From: Pseudomonas frederiksbergensis
GTDB lineage: Bacteria; Pseudomonadota; Gammaproteobacteria; Pseudomonadales; Pseudomonadaceae
Direction: 5' to 3'
Assembly: GCF_000802155.2 (NCBI RefSeq)
Contig: NZ_JQGJ02000006.1
Span: 248,001 to 312,000, forward strand
DNA: 64,000 bases
A program made the translations under genes and the position numbers. Shown in pieces: positions 28,367 to 36,173 of the stretch. The notes beneath the pieces were generated by a model. The model worked only from the letters and a program-made list of their open reading frames with translations, did no database searches and was not told where the DNA came from. Each line of letters starts with the position of its first letter. Within the stretch, counting starts at the first letter, position 1.

Positions 28367-29248
28367 CTACCGGGCCCGAGCCTGCTCCACCAACCACCCC
28401 ATCAACTCTTGCAACGACCCCGACACCTCGGATTTGCGCGGATACACCAGGTGATAACCCAACCCTGTCCTGACCTTCAGTTCAAACGGCATCACCAGCC
28501 GGCCGGCGCTGAGGTCGTCGCCGATCAGCGACCAGTCGCCAATCGCCACGCCGGTGCCCTGGGAAGCCATGGACATCGCCAGGTCCAGGGTTTCGAAATG
28601 CTGGCCCCTGCTGACATTGCTCAAGTGAACATCGGCCGCCGCCAGCCAGGCTTTCCAGTCGCGCTCGTCGGCGGTCGGATGCAATAGCAGGTGCTGTTGC
28701 AGATCGATGGGTGAAACCAACGGGACCGGACCTTCCAGCAAGGGGCGCGAGCACACGGGGGTCAGCTGTTCATCGAACAGGTGCAGGCAAGCCAATGACG
28801 CATCGGGCGGCGGGCCGTAGATCACCGCCGCGTCGAACGCCTCACGCTGGAAATCCACGCCGTGCCGGACCGTGGTGGTCAGTTCAACCGGCACGTCCGG
28901 TCGCTCCCTCTGCCATTGCAACAGGCGCGGCAGCAACCAGCGCATCACACAGGTCGGGGCCTTGAGTTGAAGGGTATGGTGCTTCTCCCCGATCTGCTCG
29001 ACCGCTTCGCCGATCAGGCTGAATACCTGCTGCACCCGGGGCAACCAGGCCTGGCCCTCGGCGGTCAGGGTCAAGCCGCGTGCCTGGCGTTGGAACAGTG
29101 CATAACCCAAATGATCTTCAAGCCCGGCGATTTGCCGGCTCACCGCGCCTTGGGTGATGTGCAGTTGCTCGGCAGCCCGAGTGAAGTTGCAGCATTGGGC
29201 CGTGATCAGAAACGTGTGTAGCGTGGGCAGCGGTGGAGGTCGTTTCAT
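28367..29248 (-). CDS. LysR-type regulator, GcvA-like
   Basis: This is a 293-residue LysR-family protein with a winged helix in residues 5-65 (LPTLHTFLITAQCCNFTRAA, ITQGAVSRQIAGLEDHLGYA) and a substrate-binding-like effector domain with the GcvA-type features KAPTCVMRWLLPRL and TGVAIGDWSLI. It is divergent from the AruI-like decarboxylase gene across about 150 bases, so it probably controls that operon. The inducer might be arginine or a guanidino keto-acid, but this is inferred from position only. Confidence 0.9.
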   Translation of the reverse strand: MKRPPPLPTLHTFLITAQCCNFTRAAEQLHITQGAVSRQIAGLEDHLGYALFQRQARGLTLTAEGQAWLPRVQQVFSLIGEAVEQIGEKHHTLQLKAPTCVMRWLLPRLLQWQRERPDVPVELTTTVRHGVDFQREAFDAAVIYGPPPDASLACLHLFDEQLTPVCSRPLLEGPVPLVSPIDLQQHLLLHPTADERDWKAWLAAADVHLSNVSRGQHFETLDLAMSMASQGTGVAIGDWSLIGDDLSAGRLVMPFELKVRTGLGYHLVYPRKSEVSGSLQELMGWLVEQARAR

Positions 29249-29402
29249 TTGGGTTCCGAGCCATGACGTGAGGACATGGCTAGTATGACTTTTTATCCAT
29301 TGTTGCCGCTACGGCCTGACCGTTCCAATAACGCCATTCCCTCAGAGCAAAGGGGCCCGCCAGGTGACGTGCGGGGGCTCTTTTACAGACAAGAAAAAGG
29401 CA
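29249..29402. promoter_or_regulatory. Divergent promoter region, LysR gene / AruI-like gene
   Basis: This gap of about 154 bases probably holds both promoters and the LysR binding site. I could not identify a T-N11-A dyad with confidence. Confidence 0.4.
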
Positions 29403-31046
29403 ATGGCAATGGCGACGTGCGGCGAAGTGTTGGTCAAGTTACTTGAAGGCTATGGCGTCGAGCAGGTGTTCGGCATCCCCGGTGTGCACACCGTCGAGCT
29501 GTATCGCGGGCTGGCCCGCTCCAGCATCCGCCATGTGACGCCACGTCATGAGCAGGGCGCCGGTTTCATGGCCGACGGGTACGCCCGTGTCAGCGGCAAG
29601 CCGGGCGTGTGCTTCATCATTACGGGCCCGGGCATGACCAACATCACCACCGCCATGGGCCAGGCCTATGCCGATTCGATCCCGATGCTGGTGATTTCCA
29701 GCGTGCAGTCGCGCAGCCAGTTGGGCGGCGGGCGCGGCAAGCTCCACGAGCTGCCGAACCAGAGCGCGCTGGTGGGCGGCGTGGCGGCGTTTTCCCACAC
29801 GCTGATGTCAGCTGCCGAATTGCCTGGCTTGCTGGCCCGGGCCTTTGCGTTGTTCCAGGCCGGGCGGCCGCGGCCGGTGCACATCGAGATTCCGTTGGAT
29901 GTGCTCGTCGAGGACGCCGACGACTTGCTCGCCAGCACGCCAGTGAACATCAATCGCGCCGGGGCCGCGCCCAATGCCGTGGAGCAAATGGCAGCCCTGC
30001 TGGCGACGGCCCGGCGCCCGTTGATTCTTGCCGGAGGCGGGGCGCTGGGCGCCGGGGCCGAATTGACCGAACTGGCCGAACGCCTCGGCGCCCCCGTGGC
30101 GTTGACCATCAACGCCAAGGGCCTGCTGCCGTCGTGCCATCCGTTGTTGATCGGCTCCACCCAGAGCCTGGTCGCCACCCGCGCCCTGGTGGCCGAAGCC
30201 GATGTGGTATTGGCGATCGGCACCGAGCTGGCCGAGACCGATTACGACGTCACTTTCGCCGGTGGCTTCGAGATTCCCGGTGCGTTGTTGCGCATCGACA
30301 TCGACCCCGACCAGACCGTGCGCAACTACCCGCCGAAGTTGGCGCTGGTGGCCGACGCCCAGAGTGCCGCCCAGGCATTGCTCGATGCATTGAGCCGTCG
30401 CGTGCCCGGCGCGCGCGACGACAACTGGGGCGCGGTTCGTGCCGGACGGCTGCGGGCTGAACTCGATCGGCAATGGGACGCCGTGACCCGCGCCCAGACC
30501 TTGTTTCTCGACACCGTGTTGCAAGTGTTGCCGGATGCAGTGTTCGTCGGCGATTCCACGCAGCCGGTGTACACCGGCAACCTGACTTTCAACCTGGAGC
30601 ACCCGCGGCGCTGGTTCAATTCGTCCACCGGCTACGGCACCCTCGGTTATGCGTTGCCGGCGGCCATTGGTGCCTGGCTTGGCGGCGACGACAACGGTCT
30701 TGGCCGCCCGCCCGTGGTGTGCCTGATCGGCGATGGCGGGTTGCAGTTCACCCTGCCGGAACTGGCCAGCGCGGTGGAAGCCCGTACGCCGGTGATCGTG
30801 CTGCTGTGGAATAACCAGGGCTATGAAGAGATCAAGAAATACATGGTTAACCGCGCCATCGAACCGGTGGGCGTGGACATCTATACCCCGGATTTCATCG
30901 GTGTCGCCAAGGCCTTGGGCTGCGCCGCCGAAGCCATCGACGGCGTGACGCAATTGCACGCCGCGTTACTCGCCGCTTGCGACCGGCAGGGCCCGACGCT
31001 GATCGAAATCGACCAGGCAACCTGGATGTCGCAGGTGGAGAAATGA
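29403..31046 (+). CDS. aruI: Thiamine-diphosphate decarboxylase, probable 5-guanidino-2-oxopentanoate decarboxylase
   Basis: This 547-residue ThDP enzyme of the acetolactate-synthase fold has the N-terminal PYR domain with the cofactor-activating glutamate in TPRHEQGAGFMADGYAR, a central domain, and a C-terminal PP domain with GDGGLQFTLPELASAVE...LLWNNQGY, the GDG-Xn-NN thiamine-diphosphate motif. AruI of P. aeruginosa decarboxylates 5-guanidino-2-oxopentanoate in the arginine transaminase pathway. The coupled aldehyde dehydrogenase, which would oxidise 4-guanidinobutanal, supports this reading. AruH transaminase is not in the window. Two near starts exist; the second, at 29409, has better spacing to AAAAAGG. 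Confidence 0.8.
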   Translation: MAMATCGEVLVKLLEGYGVEQVFGIPGVHTVELYRGLARSSIRHVTPRHEQGAGFMADGYARVSGKPGVCFIITGPGMTNITTAMGQAYADSIPMLVISSVQSRSQLGGGRGKLHELPNQSALVGGVAAFSHTLMSAAELPGLLARAFALFQAGRPRPVHIEIPLDVLVEDADDLLASTPVNINRAGAAPNAVEQMAALLATARRPLILAGGGALGAGAELTELAERLGAPVALTINAKGLLPSCHPLLIGSTQSLVATRALVAEADVVLAIGTELAETDYDVTFAGGFEIPGALLRIDIDPDQTVRNYPPKLALVADAQSAAQALLDALSRRVPGARDDNWGAVRAGRLRAELDRQWDAVTRAQTLFLDTVLQVLPDAVFVGDSTQPVYTGNLTFNLEHPRRWFNSSTGYGTLGYALPAAIGAWLGGDDNGLGRPPVVCLIGDGGLQFTLPELASAVEARTPVIVLLWNNQGYEEIKKYMVNRAIEPVGVDIYTPDFIGVAKALGCAAEAIDGVTQLHAALLAACDRQGPTLIEIDQATWMSQVEK

Positions 31047-32389
31047 ATTTCCCGACGACGCAAGACGGGCTGTACATCAACGGCGAATGGTGGGCGGGCG
31101 ATCAACCGTTGCGGGTGATCAACCCGGCGACCGAGGCGCTGCTCACCACTGTTTATGGGGGCGATGAACAGGCCGTCGATCAAGCCTTGGAGGCCGCGAC
31201 CCAGGCGTTCGGCCGATGGTCAAGCACCTCGGGTGCCGAGCGCGGCGCGTTGCTGCGCCGTATCGCTGTTGCCGTGCGAGATGCTCGTGGACGGCTCATG
31301 CACCTGCAATCGAGCAACAACGGTAAACCGCTGTTCGAAGCGGCCATCGATGTCGACGATGTGGCCGCGACCTTCGAGTATTACGCCGAGTTGGCCGAAG
31401 GTCTGGACGCTCGGCAGGACAGTCCATTGGCGTTGCCCAGCGACGATTTCAGCGCTCGCATTCGCCGCGAACCCTGCGGTGTGGTCGGCTTGATCGTGCC
31501 GTGGAATTTCCCAATGGTCACCACCGCCTGGAAACTTGCCCCGGCGCTGGCGGCCGGCTGCTGCGTGGTGCTCAAGCCTTCGGAAGTCACGCCGTTGCCG
31601 GAGCTGGAACTGGCCTCGATCATCGCCGGGTGCGGCTTGCCCGACGGCGTGTTCAATCTGGTCTGCGGCACGGGCCTGGCGGTCGGCGCGCCGCTGGCAT
31701 CAGACCCGCGCGTGGCGAAGATTTCTTTCACCGGCAGCAACGCGGTTGGGGTGCAAGTGATGCAACGGGCGGCGGAAACGGTGAAGGGCGTGAGCCTGGA
31801 GCTGGGTGGGAAATCGTCCTTGCTGGTGCTGGCCGACGCCGACCTGGACCTGGCGGTGGAGCTGGCCTGCGGCGGCGGTTTCTTCAATGCCGGGCAGATG
31901 TGTTCAGCCACCAGCCGCGTGCTCGTCGCCGATGAACTGGCCGATGAATTCCTGCAACGGCTCAAGGCGCGCGCCGAGGCGATCCGCGTCGCCGATCCGT
32001 TCGACCCGGACGTGGAGATGGGCGCGCTGGTCAACCAGGCGCAATACCAGCGGGTGCTGGGGCACATCGACCGCGGCTTGAGCGCCGGGGCAACGCTGGT
32101 ATGCGGTGGTCAGCGCCCCGCGCATCTGACTCGGGGCTTTTTTTTACAGCCGACCATCTTCACCCACGTGCCCCTGGACAGCGCGTTGTGGTGCGAAGAG
32201 ATCTTCGGGCCGGTGCTGTGCGTACGCAGTTTCAGTTCCCAGGCGCAGGCGATTGCCTTGGCCAACGACAGCCGTTTCGGGTTGGTGGCCAGCGTGGTCG
32301 GCCGCGATGTCGAGGCGGCTGGGAAGGTCGCCGATGCTTTGCAGGCCGGGCTGGTGTGGATCAACGCTGCGCAGGTGATTTTTCCTTAG
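31043..32389 (+). CDS. Aldehyde dehydrogenase cut by an in-frame amber codon (probable 4-guanidinobutyraldehyde dehydrogenase)
   Basis: This NAD-dependent aldehyde dehydrogenase overlaps the AruI-like gene (ATGA). The motifs VPWNFPMVTTAWKLAPALAA, SFTGSNAVG, ELGGKSSLLV (general base Glu) and FFNAGQMCSA (nucleophile Cys) are intact. The frame ends at TAG (32387-32389) after WINAAQVIFP, giving 448 residues. The same frame continues after that codon with TAWGGYKQSSLGRELGPWG to a TGA at 32491, exactly the normal C-terminal oligomerisation tail of the family. A single CAG-to-TAG change would explain it. The truncated product may not assemble. A weak hairpin (32509-32534) follows. Pathway assignment rests on the neighbour. 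Confidence 0.85.
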   Translation: MNFPTTQDGLYINGEWWAGDQPLRVINPATEALLTTVYGGDEQAVDQALEAATQAFGRWSSTSGAERGALLRRIAVAVRDARGRLMHLQSSNNGKPLFEAAIDVDDVAATFEYYAELAEGLDARQDSPLALPSDDFSARIRREPCGVVGLIVPWNFPMVTTAWKLAPALAAGCCVVLKPSEVTPLPELELASIIAGCGLPDGVFNLVCGTGLAVGAPLASDPRVAKISFTGSNAVGVQVMQRAAETVKGVSLELGGKSSLLVLADADLDLAVELACGGGFFNAGQMCSATSRVLVADELADEFLQRLKARAEAIRVADPFDPDVEMGALVNQAQYQRVLGHIDRGLSAGATLVCGGQRPAHLTRGFFLQPTIFTHVPLDSALWCEEIFGPVLCVRSFSSQAQAIALANDSRFGLVASVVGRDVEAAGKVADALQAGLVWINAAQVIFP

Positions 32390-32491
32390 ACCGCTTGGGG
32401 CGGCTACAAGCAGAGCAGTCTTGGCCGTGAATTAGGACCTTGGGGACTGGCGGCATTCCAGGAAATCAAGCATGTAGTCCGGGCCGTCTGA
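32390..32491 (+). pseudogene. Severed C-terminal tail of the aldehyde dehydrogenase
   Basis: It is in frame with the upstream gene and encodes 33 residues beginning TAWGGYKQSSLGRELGPWGL, then TGA. These residues match the conserved ALDH ending (PWGG-KQSG-GRE-G), so this is gene sequence separated only by the amber codon. It is either a nonsense mutation, a sequencing error or a site of readthrough. Confidence 0.85.
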
Positions 32492-32578
32492 CGGCACGTG
32501 ATCAGGTCGCGCATGCCTGGATAAAAGGCATGTGCCGCGCACTGCTCGCGATGAGGCCGGCCCGACGCAACCCTCGGG

Positions 32579-33508
32579 TCAAACAGTCATCCGCAACCGT
32601 GCCAGATCCCGCAGCGGCGGCGCACCAAACAACCGGCTGTACTCGCGGCTGAACTGCGAAGGGCTTTCATAACCCACCCGATAACCCGCCGCCGACGCTT
32701 CCAGCCCTTCGGCCAGCATCAGCCGGCGGGCTTCCTGCAGGCGCAGTTGCTTCTGGTATTGCAATGGGCTCATGGCGGTCATGGCCTTGAACCGATGGTG
32801 CAAGGTCGAGACGCTGAGGTTCACTTCCCTGGCCAGGTCATCGATGCGCAGTGGCTGTTCGAAATGGCCATTGAGCCATTTGATTGCCTGGCTGATGCGG
32901 TGGCTCTGACTGTTGGCAATGGCGATTTCATATAGCCGGTAGCCCTGCGGGCTGCGCAACAGGCGGTAAAGGATCTCCCGGCGCACAAGGGGGGCGAGCA
33001 TGGCGATGTCTTTCGGCGCATCGAGCAGGCGCGTCAGGCGCAGCACAGCGTCGAGCATGGGTGTGTCCAGGCGTTCGACATACAGCCCGCGCCCAGCGGG
33101 GCGGGTCGGCACGCCCAAGGGACCGGCATCGGCGATCAGCGCGGTGATTTCCGCCGGGTCGATGTCCAGGCGCAGCGCCAGGATCGGCTGCTCGGGCGAG
33201 ACGTCGGCGATGCAACCGCTCAATGGCATCGAGACCGAGACCACCAGGTAATGCAGCGGGTCGTAGTTGAACAATTCGTCCGCCAGGCGCACCTGCTTGC
33301 TGCCCTGGGCCATGATGCACAGGGCGGGTTGCGCCAGCACTGGGGCGAATTTGTGCGGCTGGCTGTGGCGCGACAGGTGCAGCGAGCCGATGGCCGTGGC
33401 GTAGCTGCCGTCCTCGCAGGTGTTGCGGTCGATGATCGACGCCAGTTCGGCGCGCTGTTGTTCCAGGTACGTGTCCAGCGGGACGTGGGCGTGATCGAGT
33501 GGCGACAT
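32579..33508 (-). CDS. AraC family transcriptional regulator
   Basis: This is a 309-residue regulator. The N-terminal domain (about 20-180, AraC_N type, with LSRHSQPHKFAPVLAQPALC) precedes the C-terminal double helix-turn-helix (about 215-305; LAREVNLSVSTLHHRFKAMT, ASAAGYRVGYESPSQFSREY). The ATG at 33508 is used; a longer frame starts at 33544. It is divergent from a small monooxygenase-like gene across 327 bases and probably regulates it. The effector is unknown. Confidence 0.9.
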   Translation of the reverse strand: MSPLDHAHVPLDTYLEQQRAELASIIDRNTCEDGSYATAIGSLHLSRHSQPHKFAPVLAQPALCIMAQGSKQVRLADELFNYDPLHYLVVSVSMPLSGCIADVSPEQPILALRLDIDPAEITALIADAGPLGVPTRPAGRGLYVERLDTPMLDAVLRLTRLLDAPKDIAMLAPLVRREILYRLLRSPQGYRLYEIAIANSQSHRISQAIKWLNGHFEQPLRIDDLAREVNLSVSTLHHRFKAMTAMSPLQYQKQLRLQEARRLMLAEGLEASAAGYRVGYESPSQFSREYSRLFGAPPLRDLARLRMTV

Positions 33509-33835
33509 GCCAGGGACCTCAGGGAGAAGGAAGCGATAGGACAAAGCTTATGTTTGTGCAAGGCATGGCGGTAGTCACATTCTGTTGAAAGCTTGCCTGA
33601 TCCTGCACAACTGTCGGAGAGCGGACTGGGCTGCCCTGGCGAAACTTGCTTGAAACCTTTTGTTTCAACTACCGGCGAATCCAACCCATAAAGAGGAGAC
33701 CGGAAAATGTCCGGGCGCAGAATTGTGCAATGAGTCGGCAGGAATCGACTAACGAAGCTGGCGTCGGGACGCTTAACCTTTGATCCTGTCGCAGCCTGTC
33801 CCCGGCTGCACAACGGATTACCTGGGAGGTTGAAC
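33509..33835. promoter_or_regulatory. Divergent control region, AraC gene / ABM gene
   Basis: This 327-base gap has no gene. It contains a short dyad TGAAA-N7-TTTCA at 33651-33667 that could be an operator. The strong ribosome site GGGAGG at 33824-33829 serves the rightward gene. Nothing else was recognised. Confidence 0.4.
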
Positions 33836-34189
33836 ATGACTACACAGATCCCCGTCAGCCACATGGCTTTTGTCCGGGCCCGCGCCGGTTGCTCCAAGCC
33901 ATTGGGGGCACGCCTCAGCACCCTGATAGTGCCCTCGCGCCAGGCGCCCGGTTGCCTGCACTTTGCCTTGCAGCAATCGCAGTGCGACGCCGATCTGTGG
34001 CTGGTGTCCGGGCTGTGGGCCAACCAGCAGGCGATGGACGCTTATTTCAACTCACCGGCCATGGCGATCTTTGCCGAGCTTGTACAGGACCTGGTGGTGA
34101 GTAGCCTGGATTTTCACACCTTTAGAGAAGTGTCTGCCCTCCAGGCGACCGAAGGGTGCATGGCGAAGGTACACAAACTGGCCGGTTGA
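33836..34189 (+). CDS. Small ABM-domain monooxygenase-like protein
   Basis: This 117-residue protein has the antibiotic-biosynthesis-monooxygenase (ABM) ferredoxin-like fold: a segment reading VPSRQAPGCLHFALQQSQ and then VSGLWANQQAMDAYFNSPA, the usual ABM pattern of 'PSR-PGC-' followed by 'W-s-A--ahf-sp'. Such proteins act as cofactor-free oxygenases or detoxification and haem-handling enzymes; the substrate is unknown. GGGAGG stands six bases before the ATG. It is divergent from the AraC-type regulator. Confidence 0.75.
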   Translation: MTTQIPVSHMAFVRARAGCSKPLGARLSTLIVPSRQAPGCLHFALQQSQCDADLWLVSGLWANQQAMDAYFNSPAMAIFAELVQDLVVSSLDFHTFREVSALQATEGCMAKVHKLAG

Positions 34190-34229
34190 AGGTTTAATGC
34201 CCCTTATTCCCATCGCCAGGATGTGCATT

Positions 34230-34463
34230 ATGGCACGCAAAGCCTTTGAAACATTTGAAGCTGTTTCCGCTGTTGTTCCCAAGGAAGGCGGCGGCTATTA
34301 CGCCGCCATCGCCACCAAGGCCATTGGCAGTGCCGAGAAGCCGCGTTTCAATAAAGTGCTCGAAGAGCAGACATTCGAAACCGCCGCCAAGGCCGATGAA
34401 GCGGCTGCCGTTCAGTTGACTCACCTGCAGGGCGTCGAAGAGGACGGCGGGTTGGTCTGGTAA
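34230..34463 (+). CDS. Small hypothetical protein
   Basis: This is a 77-residue soluble acidic protein beginning MARKAFETFEAVSAVVPKEG and ending GVEEDGGLVW. No signal, membrane segment or known motif was recognised. It follows the ABM-like gene by 40 bases on the same strand. The ATG at 34221 is an alternative start. A REP-like element follows the stop. Confidence 0.6.
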   Translation: MARKAFETFEAVSAVVPKEGGGYYAAIATKAIGSAEKPRFNKVLEEQTFETAAKADEAAAVQLTHLQGVEEDGGLVW

Positions 34464-34485
34464 TCAGCATTTCGTGGATTGCTTT

Positions 34486-34579
34486 TGTGGCGAGGGGATT
34501 TATCCCCGCTGGGCTGCGCAGCGCCCCCTTTTTGGTGGGCGCTGCGCACCCAGGCGGGAGCAAGCTCCCTCGCCACAGG
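34486..34579. repeat. REPIN-like element
   Basis: Two inverted REP palindromes: the left arm TGTGGCGAGGGGATTTATCC, the inner GGCTGCGCAGCGCCCC, and the mirrored right arm ending GGAGCAAGCTCCCTCGCCAC. It lies between the convergent small gene and the flavin reductase gene. Confidence 0.8.
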
Positions 34580-34593
34580 AATCGCGCTGATCC

Positions 34594-35214
34594 TTACTTT
34601 GGGCGGTGCATCCTGAACAACGCCTCCGGCCCCAACTGGAAATAATCCGCCGGCCCGCCGCCGCGCAAGATCGGTTCGGCGGCGGCGGTATCGTAGACCC
34701 CGTCTTTCAACAGCCATTGGGCGATATGCACGGCGACCACTTCGCCGAGGATCAGCCAGCTCGGCACCAGCCCTTTGTCCGCCCGCTGCAACTGAATGAT
34801 CTGGGTGACCTTGCACTCGAAGGACACCGGGCTCTCGGCCACGCGTGGTACCTGGATCACTCGCGAAGCCGCCGTCGTCAAACCCGCCAACTCGAACTCA
34901 TTGACCTCTGGCGCGACCATCGCGCAGCTCTGGTTCATTTGCTCGGCCAAGGGGCGCGTGGCCAGGTTCCAGGCGAACTCGCCGGTCTGTTCGATGTTGT
35001 TCAGGCTGTCTTTGCGCCCGACGCTGGAGAAACCGATGATCGGCGGAACGTAGTTGAAGGCGTTGAAGAAACTGTAGGGCGCCAGGTTCAGGCGGCCTTC
35101 GGCATCCTGGGACGAAATCCAACCTATTGGCCGTGGGCCGACGATGGCGTTGAACGGGTCGTGGGGCAGGCCGTGGCCGTTGGCGGGTTCGTAGAAATGG
35201 ATGTCGTCGGGCAT
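34594..35214 (-). CDS. Flavin reductase family protein (FMN-binding split barrel)
   Basis: This 206-residue protein has the flavin-reductase-like FMN-binding fold. The N-terminal segment FNAIVGPRPIGWISSQDAEG and then NLAPYSFFNAFNYVPPIIGF is the family's flavin-binding strand-loop. The DIHFYEPANGHGLPHDPF opening is typical of the longer proteobacterial subgroup. Partner and substrate are unknown. It stands alone between a REPIN and the tandem-repeat gene. Confidence 0.88.
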   Translation of the reverse strand: MPDDIHFYEPANGHGLPHDPFNAIVGPRPIGWISSQDAEGRLNLAPYSFFNAFNYVPPIIGFSSVGRKDSLNNIEQTGEFAWNLATRPLAEQMNQSCAMVAPEVNEFELAGLTTAASRVIQVPRVAESPVSFECKVTQIIQLQRADKGLVPSWLILGEVVAVHIAQWLLKDGVYDTAAAEPILRGGGPADYFQLGPEALFRMHRPK

Positions 35215-35381
35215 GGCTGGAGAACGTCCTGCGGTGGGGTTTCAAGGGAATCGAGGATAGTGCAGGGCCCCGCCGTTTTTGTCAGCACCCTGGAGCCCGC
35301 TCCCACAGTGGATTTAGTAGTCAGGCAAATCGTGCTCCGCTGTTATCGCTGTGCTGGTTTCACATGCGCCATAAATAACTA

Positions 35382-35401
35382 AGCCCGGCCGAAGCCGGGC
35401 T
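35382..35401 (-). terminator. Terminator of the tandem-repeat protein gene
   Basis: AGCCCGGC-TTCG-GCCGGGCT hairpin with a TTCG tetraloop on the minus strand, followed by an AT-rich stretch, 22 bases past the stop of the repeat gene. Confidence 0.75.
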
Positions 35402-35422
35402 GTGAGAGTGCCTTCGTGGTTG

Positions 35423-35872
35423 TTAGCTGATGGCGGCGCCGTTGGTACGATCGAAGCCATCTTCAGCGACGGTGTTGCCGTTGGTGCGATCGAAGCCATC
35501 TTCAGCGACGGTGTTGCCGTTGGTGCGATCGAAGCCATCTTCAGCGACGGTGTTGCCGTTGGTGCGGTCGAAGCCATCTTCAGCGACGGTGTTGCCGTTG
35601 GTACGATCGAAGCCATCTTCAGCGACGGTGTTGCCGTTGGTGCGGTCGAAGCCATCTTCAGCGACGGTGTTGCCGTTGGTGCGGTCGAAGCCATCTTCAG
35701 CGACGGTAGCGCCGTTAGTGCGATCGAAACCATCAGCGGCGAGGGTGGCAGCGCCGGTGCGCTCATAACCATCGGCGGCGATGGCCGAGCTGGTGCGGTC
35801 GAAACCGTCGGCGGCGAAGGTGTTGGCGGCCAGTACGGAGAGGGTCAGGGCGATGATCAGTTTGGTTTTCAT
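35423..35872 (-). CDS. Exported tandem-repeat protein
   Basis: This 149-residue protein has a clear Sec signal peptide (MKTKLIIALTLSVLAANTFA, cleaved before ADGFD). The mature part is nothing but about ten 13-residue repeats: three diverged ones (AADGFDRT, AADGYERTG, AADGFDRTNGATV), then six identical AEDGFDRTNGNTV units and a seventh AEDGFDRTNG that ends in AAIS. Each unit carries acidic, Asn and Gly residues that could bind a cation or a surface. GGAG lies eight bases before the ATG, and a TTCG-loop terminator follows. The function is unknown. Confidence 0.85.
   Translation of the reverse strand: MKTKLIIALTLSVLAANTFAADGFDRTSSAIAADGYERTGAATLAADGFDRTNGATVAEDGFDRTNGNTVAEDGFDRTNGNTVAEDGFDRTNGNTVAEDGFDRTNGNTVAEDGFDRTNGNTVAEDGFDRTNGNTVAEDGFDRTNGAAIS
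35430..35730. repeat. 39-bp coding tandem repeat array
   Basis: Seven near-identical 39-base units, each containing CATCTTCAGCGACGG, with spacing of exactly 39 bases between 35459 and 35693; units differ mainly at single third positions. The array encodes the 13-residue repeats of the exported protein and is prone to copy-number change. Confidence 0.9.
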
Positions 35873-36118
35873 GGTCGTGCTCCAGAATGTTTGGCGTTAA
35901 GTGCCTTGGGTGTGGAATTCATATTACGCTCGTTAAACTGATTAAAAAGCGCAAAAAAACGCTAAAAACAATCGATAAAATAGATTTATTGGCGGCTGTC
36001 ACTGAACGGTCAATGAGGCCATCACCGGCGTATCGAAGGTGCGTTCTGTTGAGGATGAGGATGCAGGCCAGGCATTAACCAGAGATTAATCTCGGATAAA
36101 TCCTTGGACATGCAGAAC
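35873..36118. other. AT-rich gap before the repeat protein gene
   Basis: No gene seen. The part next to the repeat gene (35930-35995) is strikingly AT-rich compared with its surroundings and probably holds the leftward promoter of that gene. Confidence 0.4.
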
Positions 36119-36153
36119 GAAAAAAGGGGCGAACCTGTCAGGTTCGCCCCTTT
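36119..36153 (-). terminator. Terminator of the MFS transporter gene
   Basis: AAGGGGCGAACC/GGTTCGCCCCTT stem with a five-base loop, followed on the minus strand by a T-run, 20 bases after the transporter stop. Confidence 0.88.
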
Positions 36154-36173
36154 ATGTTTGTGCGACTGGGAAA

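Noticed and set aside
35402..35941. Repeat array as a CRISPR or as a plus-strand gene
   Set aside because: Units are contiguous 39-base repeats without spacers and encode a clean signal peptide plus repeats on the minus strand; plus-strand frames are translations of the same array without a plausible start.
36124..36152. GAACCTGTCAGGTTC palindrome as another lux-box-like site
   Set aside because: It lacks CTG-N10-CAG geometry, its arms extend into GGGGCG/CGCCCC and it is followed by a T-run after the transporter gene, so it is a terminator.
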